From assembly GCF_000739935.1 (NCBI RefSeq), contig NZ_BBJU01000004.1:114390-178389 (forward strand): a DNA stretch of 64,000 bases, written 5' to 3'. Shown one piece after another: positions 19,653 through 29,107 of this stretch. The translations under genes and the position numbers were made by a program. Under the pieces are notes generated by a model. The model saw only the letters and a program-made list of their open reading frames with translations, was not told where the DNA came from and made no database searches. Every line of letters starts with the position of its first letter. The stretch's first letter is position 1. The stretch comes from Agrobacterium rubi TR3 = NBRC 13261 (GTDB lineage: Bacteria > Pseudomonadota > Alphaproteobacteria > Rhizobiales > Rhizobiaceae).

Positions 19653-20636
19653 ATGAAAACGCTTCTTTCCGCCTTCACGGCCATCGTTTCGCTCGGCATT
19701 CTCTTGGGCAGCGCCCAGGCGGCTGATCTGGTGCTTTATACAAGCCAGCCGAACGAGGATGCGCAGGCGACCGTCGATGGCTTCAAGGCGGCCAATCCCG
19801 ACATCGACATTCAGTGGGTGCGGGATGGAACGCCGAAGATCATGGCAAAGCTGATGGCCGAGATCGAAGCGGGCAACCCGGTTGCCGACGTTTTGCTGAT
19901 TGCCGACACTGTGACGCTGGAGCGCATGAAGCAGAACAAGCAGCTTATGGCCTACAAGTCGCCGGAAGCTGCCCATTACGATGCGACGCTTTATGATGCG
20001 GATGGCTATTACTACTCCACCAAGCTCATCACGACCGGCATCATGTACAACACGCAGGCCGCGATAAAGCCGACGCGCTGGGCGGATATGGCAAAGCCGG
20101 ACGCCAAGGGGCTGGTTGCCATGCCAAGCCCGCTGACTTCTGGTGCGGCACTTATCCACGCTCAGACGCTTGCTGGTGTCGATAGCCTGGGTTGGGATTA
20201 CTACAAGGCCCTGAAAACCAACGGCGCGATTGCTGCTGGCGGCAATGGCGCGGTGTTGAAATCTGTTGCATCTGGCGAGAAGGCCTATGGCGTCGTGGTG
20301 GATTACATGCCGATCCGCGAAAAGGCCAAGGGCGCACCGGTTGAATTCGTGTTCCCGGAAGAGGGCGTGTCTGCCGTGACCGAGCCGGTTGGCATTCTGG
20401 CCAACACCAAACATGCCGATGCTGCCAAGAAGTTCGTTGATTATGTTCTGTCCGCCAAGGGGCAGGAAGGCTTCGTCAAGCTCGGCTATATCCCGGCCCG
20501 CAACGACGTCGCCCTGCCGGAAGGTTTTCCTGCGCGCGACAAGATCAAGGTGCTGCCGATCAACGCGTCCGAAGCGCTGAAGAATTCCGAAAAGGACCTG
20601 AAAACCTTCTCCGACATCTTCGACTCCAAGGGCTGA
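19653..20636 (+). CDS. ABC importer periplasmic binding protein, iron type
   Basis: This 327-residue secreted protein has a signal peptide cleaved after AQA (about residue 23) and then the LVLYTSQPNEDAQATVDGF start seen in Fbp/AfuA-type ferric-binding proteins. The conserved ADVLLIADT and the PVGILANTKHADAAKKFVDY segment fit the same family. It is the first gene of a three-gene importer with a permease nine bases downstream and an ATPase. Iron(III) is the likely cargo, but phosphonate, sugar-phosphate or spermidine relatives cannot be excluded. Confidence 0.88.
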   Translation: MKTLLSAFTAIVSLGILLGSAQAADLVLYTSQPNEDAQATVDGFKAANPDIDIQWVRDGTPKIMAKLMAEIEAGNPVADVLLIADTVTLERMKQNKQLMAYKSPEAAHYDATLYDADGYYYSTKLITTGIMYNTQAAIKPTRWADMAKPDAKGLVAMPSPLTSGAALIHAQTLAGVDSLGWDYYKALKTNGAIAAGGNGAVLKSVASGEKAYGVVVDYMPIREKAKGAPVEFVFPEEGVSAVTEPVGILANTKHADAAKKFVDYVLSAKGQEGFVKLGYIPARNDVALPEGFPARDKIKVLPINASEALKNSEKDLKTFSDIFDSKG

Positions 20637-20645
20637 TCCAGCTTT

Positions 20646-22340
20646 ATGCCCGCGCGTTCGAACAGTGGAAACAGCCAGCCGCGCTGGCTGTTTCCCTTTG
20701 TGGTTTCAGTCGTTTTCATGCTGAGCGCGCTGCCGCTCGGGCGGCTCGCCTATACCGGTGTGGTCTCGTCACTCAAAGGTGACATGTGGCCGCTGCTGAG
20801 CGATCCGGCGCTGTGGGACGCCGTGCTGAACACACTGTCCACATCCTTCTTCGGCATGGTGATCTCGCTTGCCGTCGGCGCCGGTTTTGCGCTGGCACTG
20901 ACGCTGTGCAATATCCGCGGAAAATCGATCTTAAGCTTTCTGTTCATGCTGCCGATGATGATCCCGCCGCAGGTAACCGCCTTGTCGTGGATCGGCATGA
21001 CCGGGCCTTCCAGCACGCTGCTGAAAGCCATTGGCCTTGCGCCGCCTCTGGGCTCGCCGCAGCCGCTTTATTCCATCGCGGGTATCGCGCTGCTGCTGGG
21101 GGTGCAGCATGCGCCGTTGGTCTATCTGTCGCTTCGCGCCGGGCTGCTGGCCCTGCCGCAGGATGGTATCGAGGCGGCTAAGCTTTCCGGCGCGTCTTCC
21201 TGGCAGGTGCTGAAACACATTATCCTGCCGCTGGCCATGCCGGGGTTGATTGCGGGTGCTGCCATCTCCTTTGTCTCAGGCGTGGGCAACTTCGGCATTC
21301 CGGCCATCCTCGGCATTCCCGCCTCCATCTTCACCTTGCCGACGCTGATCTACAGCCGTTTTTCTAGCTTCGGCAGCAGCACCTTTGGCGACATCGCCAT
21401 GCTCTCCAGCATGATCGCCATCATCTCCGTGCTCGGCCTTGCCATTCAGGAGCGGGCAATGAGGGGGCGCGATTATCGCATCATCGGCCTGTCCGGCAAG
21501 GCGGCGACCTTCACGCTGGGGCCGTGGCGAGGGCTGGTGGAAACAGCGCTTTGGCTCGGCATATTCTTCATGCTGGTCGCGCCGCTGATGGCGCTGGTAT
21601 CGAGCTCGCTGGCACCCGCCTATGGCGTGCCGCTCAGTCTCAAAACCGCGAGCCTGCATGCCTACGAGGAGATTCTGTTTCGGCAGGCGGTGACGCGCAC
21701 GGCCTTTGCCAACTCATTGTTTCTCGCCACCGCGACATCGCTTTGTCTCCTTGTGGTGACAATATTGACGGCCTATTTTCTCGTGCGCGGCAAAAGCCGT
21801 TTCATGTTTTTACTGTCGGCCCTGGTGGACATTCCCTATGCGCTTCCGGGCGTCGTCATTTCCGTTTCCTACGTGCTACTGTTTGCGGCACCCATTCCGC
21901 TGTTGGGCGTGACGCTCTACGGCACACTGTGGATCATCCTGCTCGCCTATTTCTCCTCCTTCTTCGCCGTCAGCCTGAAGCCGATGGTCAGTGCCTTCAC
22001 GCAATTCGACCCGGCGCTGGAGGAGGCCGCACGGCTGGCCGGAGCCGGGTTCTGGCGGCGGATGTTCGATATCATCTTGCCACTGGTCGGGCCTGCGGCG
22101 GGTGCTTCGGTCATCCTCGTCTTTCTCATCGCCTGCAACGAGCTGACCGTTTCGGCGCTGCTGTGGTCTGCGGGCACGCAAACGCTGGGCGTGGTGATCT
22201 ATAATCTCGATGATAGCGGCAGCTTTAACCTGGCCTCGGCGCTGTCCGTGCTGGTGGTGGCCATGGTGGTGGTGCTGATGCTGCTTCTCGAACTTCTCGG
22301 CGCAAAGCTGCCGAAAGGAGTGGTGCCGTGGCGAAACTGA
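20646..22340 (+). CDS. ABC importer permease, two fused membrane domains
   Basis: This 564-residue FbpB-like permease has about twelve membrane helices arranged as two BPD_transp_1 halves. Each half carries an EAA loop that docks the ATPase: EAAKLSGASSWQVLKHIILP (first half) and EAARLAGAGFWRRMFDIILP (second half). It starts nine bases after the binding protein gene and overlaps the ATPase gene by 13 bases, so all three are translated from one transcript. Confidence 0.93.
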   Translation: MPARSNSGNSQPRWLFPFVVSVVFMLSALPLGRLAYTGVVSSLKGDMWPLLSDPALWDAVLNTLSTSFFGMVISLAVGAGFALALTLCNIRGKSILSFLFMLPMMIPPQVTALSWIGMTGPSSTLLKAIGLAPPLGSPQPLYSIAGIALLLGVQHAPLVYLSLRAGLLALPQDGIEAAKLSGASSWQVLKHIILPLAMPGLIAGAAISFVSGVGNFGIPAILGIPASIFTLPTLIYSRFSSFGSSTFGDIAMLSSMIAIISVLGLAIQERAMRGRDYRIIGLSGKAATFTLGPWRGLVETALWLGIFFMLVAPLMALVSSSLAPAYGVPLSLKTASLHAYEEILFRQAVTRTAFANSLFLATATSLCLLVVTILTAYFLVRGKSRFMFLLSALVDIPYALPGVVISVSYVLLFAAPIPLLGVTLYGTLWIILLAYFSSFFAVSLKPMVSAFTQFDPALEEAARLAGAGFWRRMFDIILPLVGPAAGASVILVFLIACNELTVSALLWSAGTQTLGVVIYNLDDSGSFNLASALSVLVVAMVVVLMLLLELLGAKLPKGVVPWRN

Positions 22341-23356
22341 TCCTCAACCGCCTGTCCAAGCGTTTTGGCACCGGAAAGCCAGCGGTGGACGATGTGTCCA
22401 TCACTATCCGTGATGGCGGATTTCTGGCGCTGCTGGGCCCATCCGGCTGCGGCAAGACGACGGTGCTGCGCATGATCGCTGGTTTCGAACAACCGACGGA
22501 TGGCTCCATTCTGCTGGGCGAACGTGTGCTGGCCGATGCCGGCAGTATGGTGCCACCGGAGCGCCGCAACATGGCGATGGTCTTCCAGTCCTACGCGCTG
22601 TGGCCGCACATGACGGTGGCCGACAACGCGGGATACCCACTGAAAGTGCGCGGCATTTCCGGCGAGGCCTACAAGCGCAAGGTGGCACACGCGCTCGCCA
22701 CCGTGCGGCTGGAAGCCTATGCCGAACGCCGTCCTTCCGAATTATCGGGCGGCCAGCGGCAGCGCGTGGCGCTGGCCCGTTGCCTCGTGACCGAACCTGA
22801 CGTCGTTCTGCTGGATGAGCCGCTCGCCAATCTCGACCGGCATCTGCGCCAGGAAATGGAAGAAACCTTCCGCGAATTCCACTTAACGTCGGGCGCAACG
22901 ATGATCTACGTCACCCACGATCAGGCCGAAGCGATGGCGCTGGCGACCGATGTCGCCGTGATGTCAGAAGGCAAGTTGTTGCAGATGGCAGCACCGGCGG
23001 AACTTTATGCAAGGCCGGAAGGCAGGCTGGTCGGCGGGCTGGTGGGGCAGGGTGCTATACTGTCCTTGGCCTTACCTGAAAGTGTGCCACGGTCTCTGGA
23101 CTGGAGCCTGTTGCGGCCGCTGATGATGGCGGAACGCTCATCGTCACCGCACGGCGATATTCTGGTGCGCCCGCAGGATGTAATACAGGATGGCGATGGC
23201 ATACCGTGCCGGGTCACCAACATTCTCTACGAAGGCGAGCGTTACGCCCTTCGCCTGACGTTACCGGACGGGCAGGCGCTGCGCGCCTATTCCCGCGAAT
23301 CTGCTGCCATCGGCTCGCTCCTTCCCATCGTCATCAGGTCCGCATGGCGACTGTAA
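22328..23356 (+). CDS. ABC importer ATP-binding subunit
   Basis: This 342-residue FbpC/PotA-type ATPase has Walker A GPSGCGKT, a Q-loop at QSYALWPHMT, the signature LSGGQRQRVALAR, Walker B VVLLDEPLANLD and the H-loop VTHDQAEA. The C-terminal roughly 100 residues form a TOBE-like domain. It starts with GTG inside the permease gene. It energises the importer encoded by the two preceding genes. Confidence 0.95.
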   Translation: MAKLILNRLSKRFGTGKPAVDDVSITIRDGGFLALLGPSGCGKTTVLRMIAGFEQPTDGSILLGERVLADAGSMVPPERRNMAMVFQSYALWPHMTVADNAGYPLKVRGISGEAYKRKVAHALATVRLEAYAERRPSELSGGQRQRVALARCLVTEPDVVLLDEPLANLDRHLRQEMEETFREFHLTSGATMIYVTHDQAEAMALATDVAVMSEGKLLQMAAPAELYARPEGRLVGGLVGQGAILSLALPESVPRSLDWSLLRPLMMAERSSSPHGDILVRPQDVIQDGDGIPCRVTNILYEGERYALRLTLPDGQALRAYSRESAAIGSLLPIVIRSAWRL

Positions 23357-23413
23357 CGCTTGCCGTGCCGGGATTAACGGATAGTCTGACCTGAGACCAA
23401 CCGGGAATGATTC

Positions 23414-24523
23414 ATGTCGCTGCGGCTTGCCACGTTCAACATCGAAAACCTGATGACGCGTTTCGATTATACCGGCTTTCGCAACCAGACGCGGCGCGAC
23501 CGGGCCATGCAGCTTTTCGATGTGCGCGACGAGGCGACCTACCAGGCGCTGGAAAGCGCCCGCATGCTGGCATCGACCGATGATACCCGCCAGCTTTCGG
23601 CTCTGGCCATTGCCGATGCGGATGCCGACATTCTCTGCCTTCAGGAAGTCGATAACATGGCCGCCTTGCAGGCCTTCGAATACGGCTATCTCTATCGCAT
23701 GGTGGGCAATGGTTACCGCCAGAAATATCTGGTGGAAGGCAATGACAGCCGCGGCATCGATGTCGCCGTCATCATGCGCGACGAAACGCTGGATGGCGAC
23801 AAGATCGAGCTTGTCGAGATCAAAAGCCATGCGACGCTGACCTATCGCGAGCTTGAACTTTTCACGCCGGAACTGGCGCTCACCAACCGCATCGACGACA
23901 AGATTTTCAAACGGGATTGCCTCGAGCTAGACCTGCGCATCGGCGGCAAACCGTTCACGCTTTATGTAACGCATCTAAAATCCATGACCAACGCCCGTGA
24001 GGCCGGTGACGCGAGGCTGGGCACCATGCCGGTACGCGAAGCGGAGGTAAGGGCCATCCGCCGCATCATCGAAAACCGCTTCGGCGCGTACAAGGCCCGC
24101 TCCATGAATTTCGCCATCTGCGGCGACATGAACGACTATCAGGAGCGAGTCATCATTTCCGGCAACCGCCGCACCGGCTACAGCTTCACGCCGATAAAAG
24201 AGGAGCGCAGCGCTCTCGATATTCTCAGCAAGGACGGCTTTGCCGTAAACCCCATGCAACGCCGTGACGAGATGGACCGCTGGACCCTCTACCACTCCCG
24301 CGGCCCGCAGGAACAGCATCTCTGCCAACTCGACTACATCTGGCTCTCACCGCATTTGGCAGAGGTCAATGCTAACAGCGCCCCTGTAATCATCCGCGGT
24401 GGTCAGCCTTATCGCACCATCTTCCCGCCGGGGCAGGAGGTGGATCGTTACCCGCGCACGGGGTGGGATAGGCCAAAGGCCTCGGACCATTGCCCAGTGG
24501 TGATGACGCTGGATTTGGGGTGA
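23414..24523 (+). CDS. Endonuclease/exonuclease/phosphatase-fold hydrolase
   Basis: This 369-residue protein has the EEP fold: RLATFNIENL (Asn), CLQEVDN (metal Glu), a central YVTHLKSM with its His, ICGDMND (Asp/Asn pair) and the C-terminal SDHCPVVM. These are the usual metal and catalytic residues of DNase I-like enzymes. Without a signal peptide it is probably cytoplasmic. It follows the importer by 57 bases but may have its own promoter. The substrate is unknown. Confidence 0.87.
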   Translation: MSLRLATFNIENLMTRFDYTGFRNQTRRDRAMQLFDVRDEATYQALESARMLASTDDTRQLSALAIADADADILCLQEVDNMAALQAFEYGYLYRMVGNGYRQKYLVEGNDSRGIDVAVIMRDETLDGDKIELVEIKSHATLTYRELELFTPELALTNRIDDKIFKRDCLELDLRIGGKPFTLYVTHLKSMTNAREAGDARLGTMPVREAEVRAIRRIIENRFGAYKARSMNFAICGDMNDYQERVIISGNRRTGYSFTPIKEERSALDILSKDGFAVNPMQRRDEMDRWTLYHSRGPQEQHLCQLDYIWLSPHLAEVNANSAPVIIRGGQPYRTIFPPGQEVDRYPRTGWDRPKASDHCPVVMTLDLG

Positions 24524-24550
24524 CGTGCGGCGTACGTCAGTCTCGCCCAC

Positions 24551-24580
24551 AAAAAAGCCCGACAACGCGCCGGGCTTTTT
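24551..24580. terminator. Bidirectional terminator
   Basis: AAAGCCCG and CGGGCTTT form a stem flanked by A-rich and T-rich tracts, so it works for both the hydrolase gene and the convergent outer-membrane protein gene. Confidence 0.85.
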
Positions 24581-24602
24581 GTGACGATCAGATATTTCGG
24601 AC

Positions 24603-25268
24603 TTAAAATTTGACGCCAAGGCCGACGCGAACTGCGTGCTGGTCGATATCTGAATTGAGAGTGCCACCGCCGAAGTTGAAATCCTTGTCGCCGAAATCAG
24701 TGTAGCGGTATTCGACACGTCCAAAGACCATATCCGTGAAAGCATAGTCGAGGCCAACGCCGACTGTGTATCCGTTGAAGGTTTCTTTTTCATCGATGAT
24801 GCCAGGAACTTCAGCATAGCCGCGCGCATATGCCCAGCCAGCCGTTCCATAGAAGAGAGCGCGATCGAAAGCATAACCGACGCGGCCACGCACGGAACCC
24901 TGCCAGTCAAATCCGTAGTCCAGCGACACTGGAGCGACGAGGGTCACGGAGTCATCACCCCAATTCTTGTCGAAATCGGCTTCGAGACCGACGACCCAAT
25001 TGTTGCTGAACTGGTGGTTATATCCAACGAAGCCGCCAAGAACTGCACCATCGAAATCAGCCGACGCGTCGCCAAGTCCAGAGCCTGGAATGCTGACGTC
25101 CTGATTGTTCCAGCCATATCCGCCCTGAACACCCACTGTGAAGCCGCTCCAAGAAAACAGGGGCGCGTCATTTGCGATCGGCGCTTGTGGCACTTCATAG
25201 ACAGCATCCGCGGCCATCGCAGTCGAGGCAGCAAGGATGAAAGCGGCAGTTGTAATGACTTTATTCAT
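24603..25268 (-). CDS. Outer membrane beta-barrel protein (RopB/Omp25 type)
   Basis: This 221-residue protein has a signal peptide ending AMA (cleavage near residue 19), followed by FSWSGFTVGVQGGYGWNN, alternating amphipathic strands and the terminal phenylalanine in VGLGVKF that the BAM complex reads. It matches the eight-stranded OmpA-like porin family of rhizobia and Brucella (Omp25/Omp31/RopB). It is a single gene with an AT-rich promoter region upstream. Confidence 0.9.
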   Translation of the reverse strand: MNKVITTAAFILAASTAMAADAVYEVPQAPIANDAPLFSWSGFTVGVQGGYGWNNQDVSIPGSGLGDASADFDGAVLGGFVGYNHQFSNNWVVGLEADFDKNWGDDSVTLVAPVSLDYGFDWQGSVRGRVGYAFDRALFYGTAGWAYARGYAEVPGIIDEKETFNGYTVGVGLDYAFTDMVFGRVEYRYTDFGDKDFNFGGGTLNSDIDQHAVRVGLGVKF

Positions 25269-25534
25269 TTTTCTTCTCCCTTATATGTGGAGTTTAGAAT
25301 ATACAGTTTATGAGCAATTGATGTAGTAATGGCGCAACACGCCGGGAAACATCCTTGCAGCGTGTATTTTGCGCGAGCTTATCTGATAAAATATGAGTGA
25401 ACTCTGACCGAGCATGTGGGCGTCGACACGCTTGGGATATGCGACTTGTCAGACACAATACGACAGATATCAGCCTTGCGATGTCGCAAGATGTCTCGCA
25501 AAATCGGCTATTTGTCTGATTTTAAAAAGAAAAC

Positions 25535-25610
<76 letters not shown>

Positions 25611-25711
25611 AATCCAGTGCGGGTGGAATTATCAGATTCTCTGGTGGTGTAAAGTGGAAATTTCACTGTGGTGCAGAAAAATGATGGGCTATCGCTGGTC
25701 TGGCGGCTTTT

Positions 25712-26065
25712 TTATCCCTGGAGATAATAGAGGCGGTGGATGATGGTCCAGTTTTTGTCTCGTTCCAGCAAAGAGAGATATTCGCAAAAATCCATTCCGG
25801 ATAGGTGGACCGTAAGTTTGACGGATGCTGTATCGCCGGTCTGGTCGATGCCGAGGATTTCGAACTGTGGTTGGTGTGCGGTCTGGCCCTGATCGGCGGA
25901 GCGGGTCTGGTGGATGAAGTCCTCCAACGACAGCCACTCCGTCGCGCCCTCGTAATTTCCCACGATGCTGGCACGCGGATCGAACACCTCGCGCAGCAGG
26001 CTGGCGTCCGCATCGGTCATTGCCTGCACGTAATCGGTGACCGTCTGTGTTATTGTTTGTGACAT
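25712..26065 (-). CDS. NTF2-like (putative lumazine-binding) protein
   Basis: This 117-residue protein has the NTF2-like cone fold seen in DUF4440/lumazine-binding-like families. An N-terminal helix (TQTVTDYVQAMTDADASLL) is followed by FDPRASIVGNYEGATEWLSLEDFI and a C-terminal beta-sheet ending WTIIHRLYYLQG. The ligand or reaction is unknown. It is a single gene with a GGAGAG-type site upstream of the ATG. Confidence 0.78.
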   Translation of the reverse strand: MSQTITQTVTDYVQAMTDADASLLREVFDPRASIVGNYEGATEWLSLEDFIHQTRSADQGQTAHQPQFEILGIDQTGDTASVKLTVHLSGMDFCEYLSLLERDKNWTIIHRLYYLQG

Positions 26066-26428
26066 CGTAGTGACCCTCTCTCCCCAAAGTGAATTCTAAA
26101 GTACAACACGTTTCAGAATTAGGCCATAACGCCTTGAAACCAGTGGTTAACGCGGTGTCTACCTCACTTTTTGATCGCGGTGAATCCGTCTCAGATGATG
26201 CTTTCCACATCTTTGTCATGCCTGGTGTCATCGCTGCCACGCGGCGGACAAATTTGCAGGCAATGGCGGAGCGCTGCCGGCAACAGCGCGGGCTTTACTG
26301 TCGTTTTGCGTTCAAAACCGCAGGCGAGGGGTGCCTTGGGCGGGTAAAATTTCGTATGATGCGGTGGTGGTCGGATCTGTTCGTTGCGGATACGGGCTGT
26401 TTTGAAGAATGCGGATACAGGTGTTTCG
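26066..26428. other. Intergenic region, nothing clear
   Basis: These 363 bases separate the divergent NTF2-like and J-domain genes. A frame across 26089-26475 has no family resemblance and overlaps the J-domain gene in another frame. TTGGGC followed by TAAAAT near 26336-26349 is a weak promoter-like pair. I see no RNA gene or repeat. Confidence 0.4.
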
Positions 26429-27031
26429 GTGATCGATCCTTATGTTTTGCTGGGTGTTGGGCGCGATGCCGATGAGGCAGCGATCAAGTCTGCCTATCGC
26501 AAGGTGGCCAAGAGCGCCCACCCCGACAGTGGTGGCGACGCCGAGCAATTTGAAAAGCTGCAACTGGCCTACGACCTTTTGAAAGACCCTGTCAGGCGCA
26601 AGGTTTTCGACGATACGGGATATGACCCTCAGCTGGCCGATGCCAAGGATCTCAAGGGTCTGCTGATGCTGGAAACGCTGGTCAACGAGTTCATTCTGGA
26701 TGAACGCGAGCCAGGCAGTTTCGATCCGGTCGCGGCCATGCGCCGCAAGCTGACGGACGATATTTTGAAAAGCCGGTTCCATATTCTGGAACTGGAGCGC
26801 CACCGCGCCCGCGTGCGCAAGCATATGGACCGGCTGGGTCGCAAGCCGGAAACCGATGTGCTGGGCTCCATGCTGCGGGCGCGCAGCCAGTCGATTGCCG
26901 ATGCCATTCGCAATGCCGAGACGCAGATCGAGGTCATCGAGCAGGCCTATACGATGCTGGAGGGCTATTCCTACGAGCTGGAAATCGCCATTCTTGCGGA
27001 GCCGGTTTTGAAGGGCGAGGCGGCGGAGTAA
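26429..27031 (+). CDS. J-domain (DnaJ-like) protein
   Basis: This 200-residue protein begins with a J-domain (DPYVLLGVGRDADEAAIKSAYRKVAKSAHPD) whose HPD motif (about residues 31-33) stimulates an Hsp70. No zinc-finger or client-binding domains of DnaJ follow. The rest is a long charged helical region of unknown role. The GTG at 26429 is chosen because it starts right at the domain; a TTG at 26384 would add 15 residues. The Hsp70 partner is not encoded here. Confidence 0.8.
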   Translation: MIDPYVLLGVGRDADEAAIKSAYRKVAKSAHPDSGGDAEQFEKLQLAYDLLKDPVRRKVFDDTGYDPQLADAKDLKGLLMLETLVNEFILDEREPGSFDPVAAMRRKLTDDILKSRFHILELERHRARVRKHMDRLGRKPETDVLGSMLRARSQSIADAIRNAETQIEVIEQAYTMLEGYSYELEIAILAEPVLKGEAAE

Positions 27032-27040
27032 CGATTGCCG

Positions 27041-27643
27041 TTATGGGCCATTCACCAGCGCCAGAATGAGTTGGTGCACCGCACCGCCATTTGAGAGTTC
27101 ATCCCTGTCGAAATCCCGGCCGCGCTGGCGCTGCTCGTTGGAGAGTTCGCCCAATCGGGCCTGCAAGACTTCGCGGACTTTCTGGCATTTTGGATCGTTT
27201 TCAGCGCGCAGGCCGACGCTGAAGGCTTCGATCTTTTTCACCATGTCGAGAATATGTGCGCCGTGCACCCGCTCGTGTTTTTCAACGCCCGAGATGAAGC
27301 GCTGCCAGCTGGCGGAGACATCGGGCGAAAGCTTTGCCGATGCTTTCGGCCAGGTGTAGATGATGGTGAGATTGGGTCGCGCTGTCGCCAGCACACAGGC
27401 GCCGTCCGGCTGCGGACGGTAATCGCGCCGCCATGTCAGCTTGAAGGTGGTGTGCGCCACGGCTTGCACGCCGGCCTGCGGGCCACGCTCACCGATCGAT
27501 TCGTAAAGGGAAAAGCCGGTGTTTCCGGTGATGGCATATGTCTTGATCTGTTCGCTGGGGCTCCAGCTGGTTTGCGCATGGGCGGATGACGCCGATGAGG
27601 CGATCAGGCCCGCTGCGAGAATGGTCTTAAATCGTATTGGCAC
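27041..27643 (-). CDS. DUF922 secreted putative zinc protease
   Basis: This 200-residue protein has a signal peptide ending AHA (about residue 23) and the HERVH zinc motif at residues 123-127, with a further His at 130. The family (DUF922) is annotated as a predicted secreted Zn-dependent protease from this motif. The periplasm is the probable location. It is convergent with the J-domain gene and lies close to bpt on the same strand. Confidence 0.85.
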   Translation of the reverse strand: MPIRFKTILAAGLIASSASSAHAQTSWSPSEQIKTYAITGNTGFSLYESIGERGPQAGVQAVAHTTFKLTWRRDYRPQPDGACVLATARPNLTIIYTWPKASAKLSPDVSASWQRFISGVEKHERVHGAHILDMVKKIEAFSVGLRAENDPKCQKVREVLQARLGELSNEQRQRGRDFDRDELSNGGAVHQLILALVNGP

Positions 27644-27661
27644 GCGTTGTCCTGCTGGTCA

Positions 27662-28435
27662 TCATGGTGTTTGAAGCGCGCTCGTCTCCGGCTCGTAGAC
27701 TTCCCAACCGCGTGGCGTCAGATGCTCTTGCGGGTGGTAACGGGTCTTGTAGCCCATCTTGTCGGAGCCATCGACCCAGTAACCGAGATAAACATGCGGC
27801 AGGCCGAGTGTGCGGGTTCTCGCGATGTGATCGAGAATGAGGAAGGTACCGAGCGAACGCTTTTCGAAATCCGGATTGAAGAAGGAATAGACCATCGAGA
27901 GCCCGTCGCTCATTGTATCGGTGAGCGCCACGGCAACCAGCTCGCCCCGTTTGGTCTCATCGATGCCGTAGCCTGGCTCGCGCTTGCGGTATTCGATGAT
28001 ACGGGTGTTGACGTGGGTGTCTTCGACCATGACGGCATAGTCCAGTGCCGACATGTCCGACATGCCCCCGGACTGGTGACGCCTGTCTAGATAGCGGCGG
28101 AAGAGCGAGAATTGTTCTGTCGAGGGTTCGGAATGATGGACTGTGGCGACCAGATCATTGTTGGTTGCCAGAACCCGGCGCATGGATTTGGTTGGCGTGA
28201 AGCGATCGGCCAGAATGCGCACAGACACACAGGCGCGACACGTTTCGCAGGCCGGGCGGTACGCGATATTTTGAGACCGGCGGAAACCACCTTGCGTGAG
28301 AAGATCGTTCATCTCGGGCGCGCGGGGGCCAACGAGATGGGTAAACACCTTGCGTTCCAACTGGCCCGGCAGATAAGGGCATGTCGCGGGCGCTGTCAGA
28401 TAGAATTGCGGAGAAGGTGTGGCTTGCGTGTTCAT
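27662..28435 (-). CDS. bpt: Aspartate/glutamate leucyltransferase
   Basis: This 257-residue protein transfers leucine from Leu-tRNA to N-terminal Asp or Glu and thereby marks proteins for ClpS/ClpAP degradation (bacterial N-end rule). It matches the ATE fold: PCPYL-like N-terminus ([14 protein letters not shown]), [25 protein letters not shown] with the Cys cluster, and the C-terminal [20 protein letters not shown]. The ATG at 28435 follows GAGGG. Confidence 0.92.
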   Translation of the reverse strand: MNTQATPSPQFYLTAPATCPYLPGQLERKVFTHLVGPRAPEMNDLLTQGGFRRSQNIAYRPACETCRACVSVRILADRFTPTKSMRRVLATNNDLVATVHHSEPSTEQFSLFRRYLDRRHQSGGMSDMSALDYAVMVEDTHVNTRIIEYRKREPGYGIDETKRGELVAVALTDTMSDGLSMVYSFFNPDFEKRSLGTFLILDHIARTRTLGLPHVYLGYWVDGSDKMGYKTRYHPQEHLTPRGWEVYEPETSALQTP

Positions 28436-28584
28436 CGAACCCTCATCGCTCCCTTCTCCGGCCAGCGGCCGACAATCCGCAGTCAAACCTGCGCATCAGA
28501 ATGACAAAAAGATGGAAAACGTCAACTGTTGCAGGTGGATCGCACTTCAATTTGAAGCCGCAAAGGGCGGCTTTTATTTGAATT

Positions 28585-29043
28585 TCAGATTGTTCTAACG
28601 ATAACGGTGCCGAGAAGGAAGTCGTGCAGCAGACGCGAGCGTTCCGTAAACAGTCCAGCCAGCAAAATGAACGGCGTCAGAACCGAGTTGAGAATCCAGA
28701 ACAAGGCGATGTGCACCGTTGCCAACAGAAAATCGACTCGCCCGCCATTCGTCCGCGCCATGGCAATTCCGGCTGCCCGCATGCCAGGCGTTGCCTGCGC
28801 CGAACTGCCAAGCGTCATGCCAAAGTAAAGCACCGCCACAATGACGAAGATGGCGGGAAAAAGCATGAACCCCAAGCCAAGTGTCAGGACACCAAGGAAA
28901 AAGATGATCACAGCGGCCGGAATGCACAGAAGGGCCACGATGATATAATCGATGATGAACGCAAAGGCGCGACGGCTCAGCACGCCGCTATAGGCGCGCC
29001 AGTCTTCGGTAGGGACATAGGTGGCATTCGGGTCGAGGCTCAT
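28585..29043 (-). CDS. RDD-family membrane protein
   Basis: This 152-residue protein has the RDD motif region (SRRAFAFIIDYIIVALL) and three to four membrane helices, ending RLLHDFLLGTVIV, where the conserved HD of the family is visible. RDD proteins are suspected small-molecule or ion transporters or accessory subunits; no specific role is known here. The ATG at 29043 follows AGGAGA. Confidence 0.85.
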   Translation of the reverse strand: MSLDPNATYVPTEDWRAYSGVLSRRAFAFIIDYIIVALLCIPAAVIIFFLGVLTLGLGFMLFPAIFVIVAVLYFGMTLGSSAQATPGMRAAGIAMARTNGGRVDFLLATVHIALFWILNSVLTPFILLAGLFTERSRLLHDFLLGTVIVRTI

Positions 29044-29107
29044 CGACGGTTTCTCCTGTTCGAAAAGAATATGGTGTCGACGCCGCCAAATGCAATAATC
29101 CGTGGCC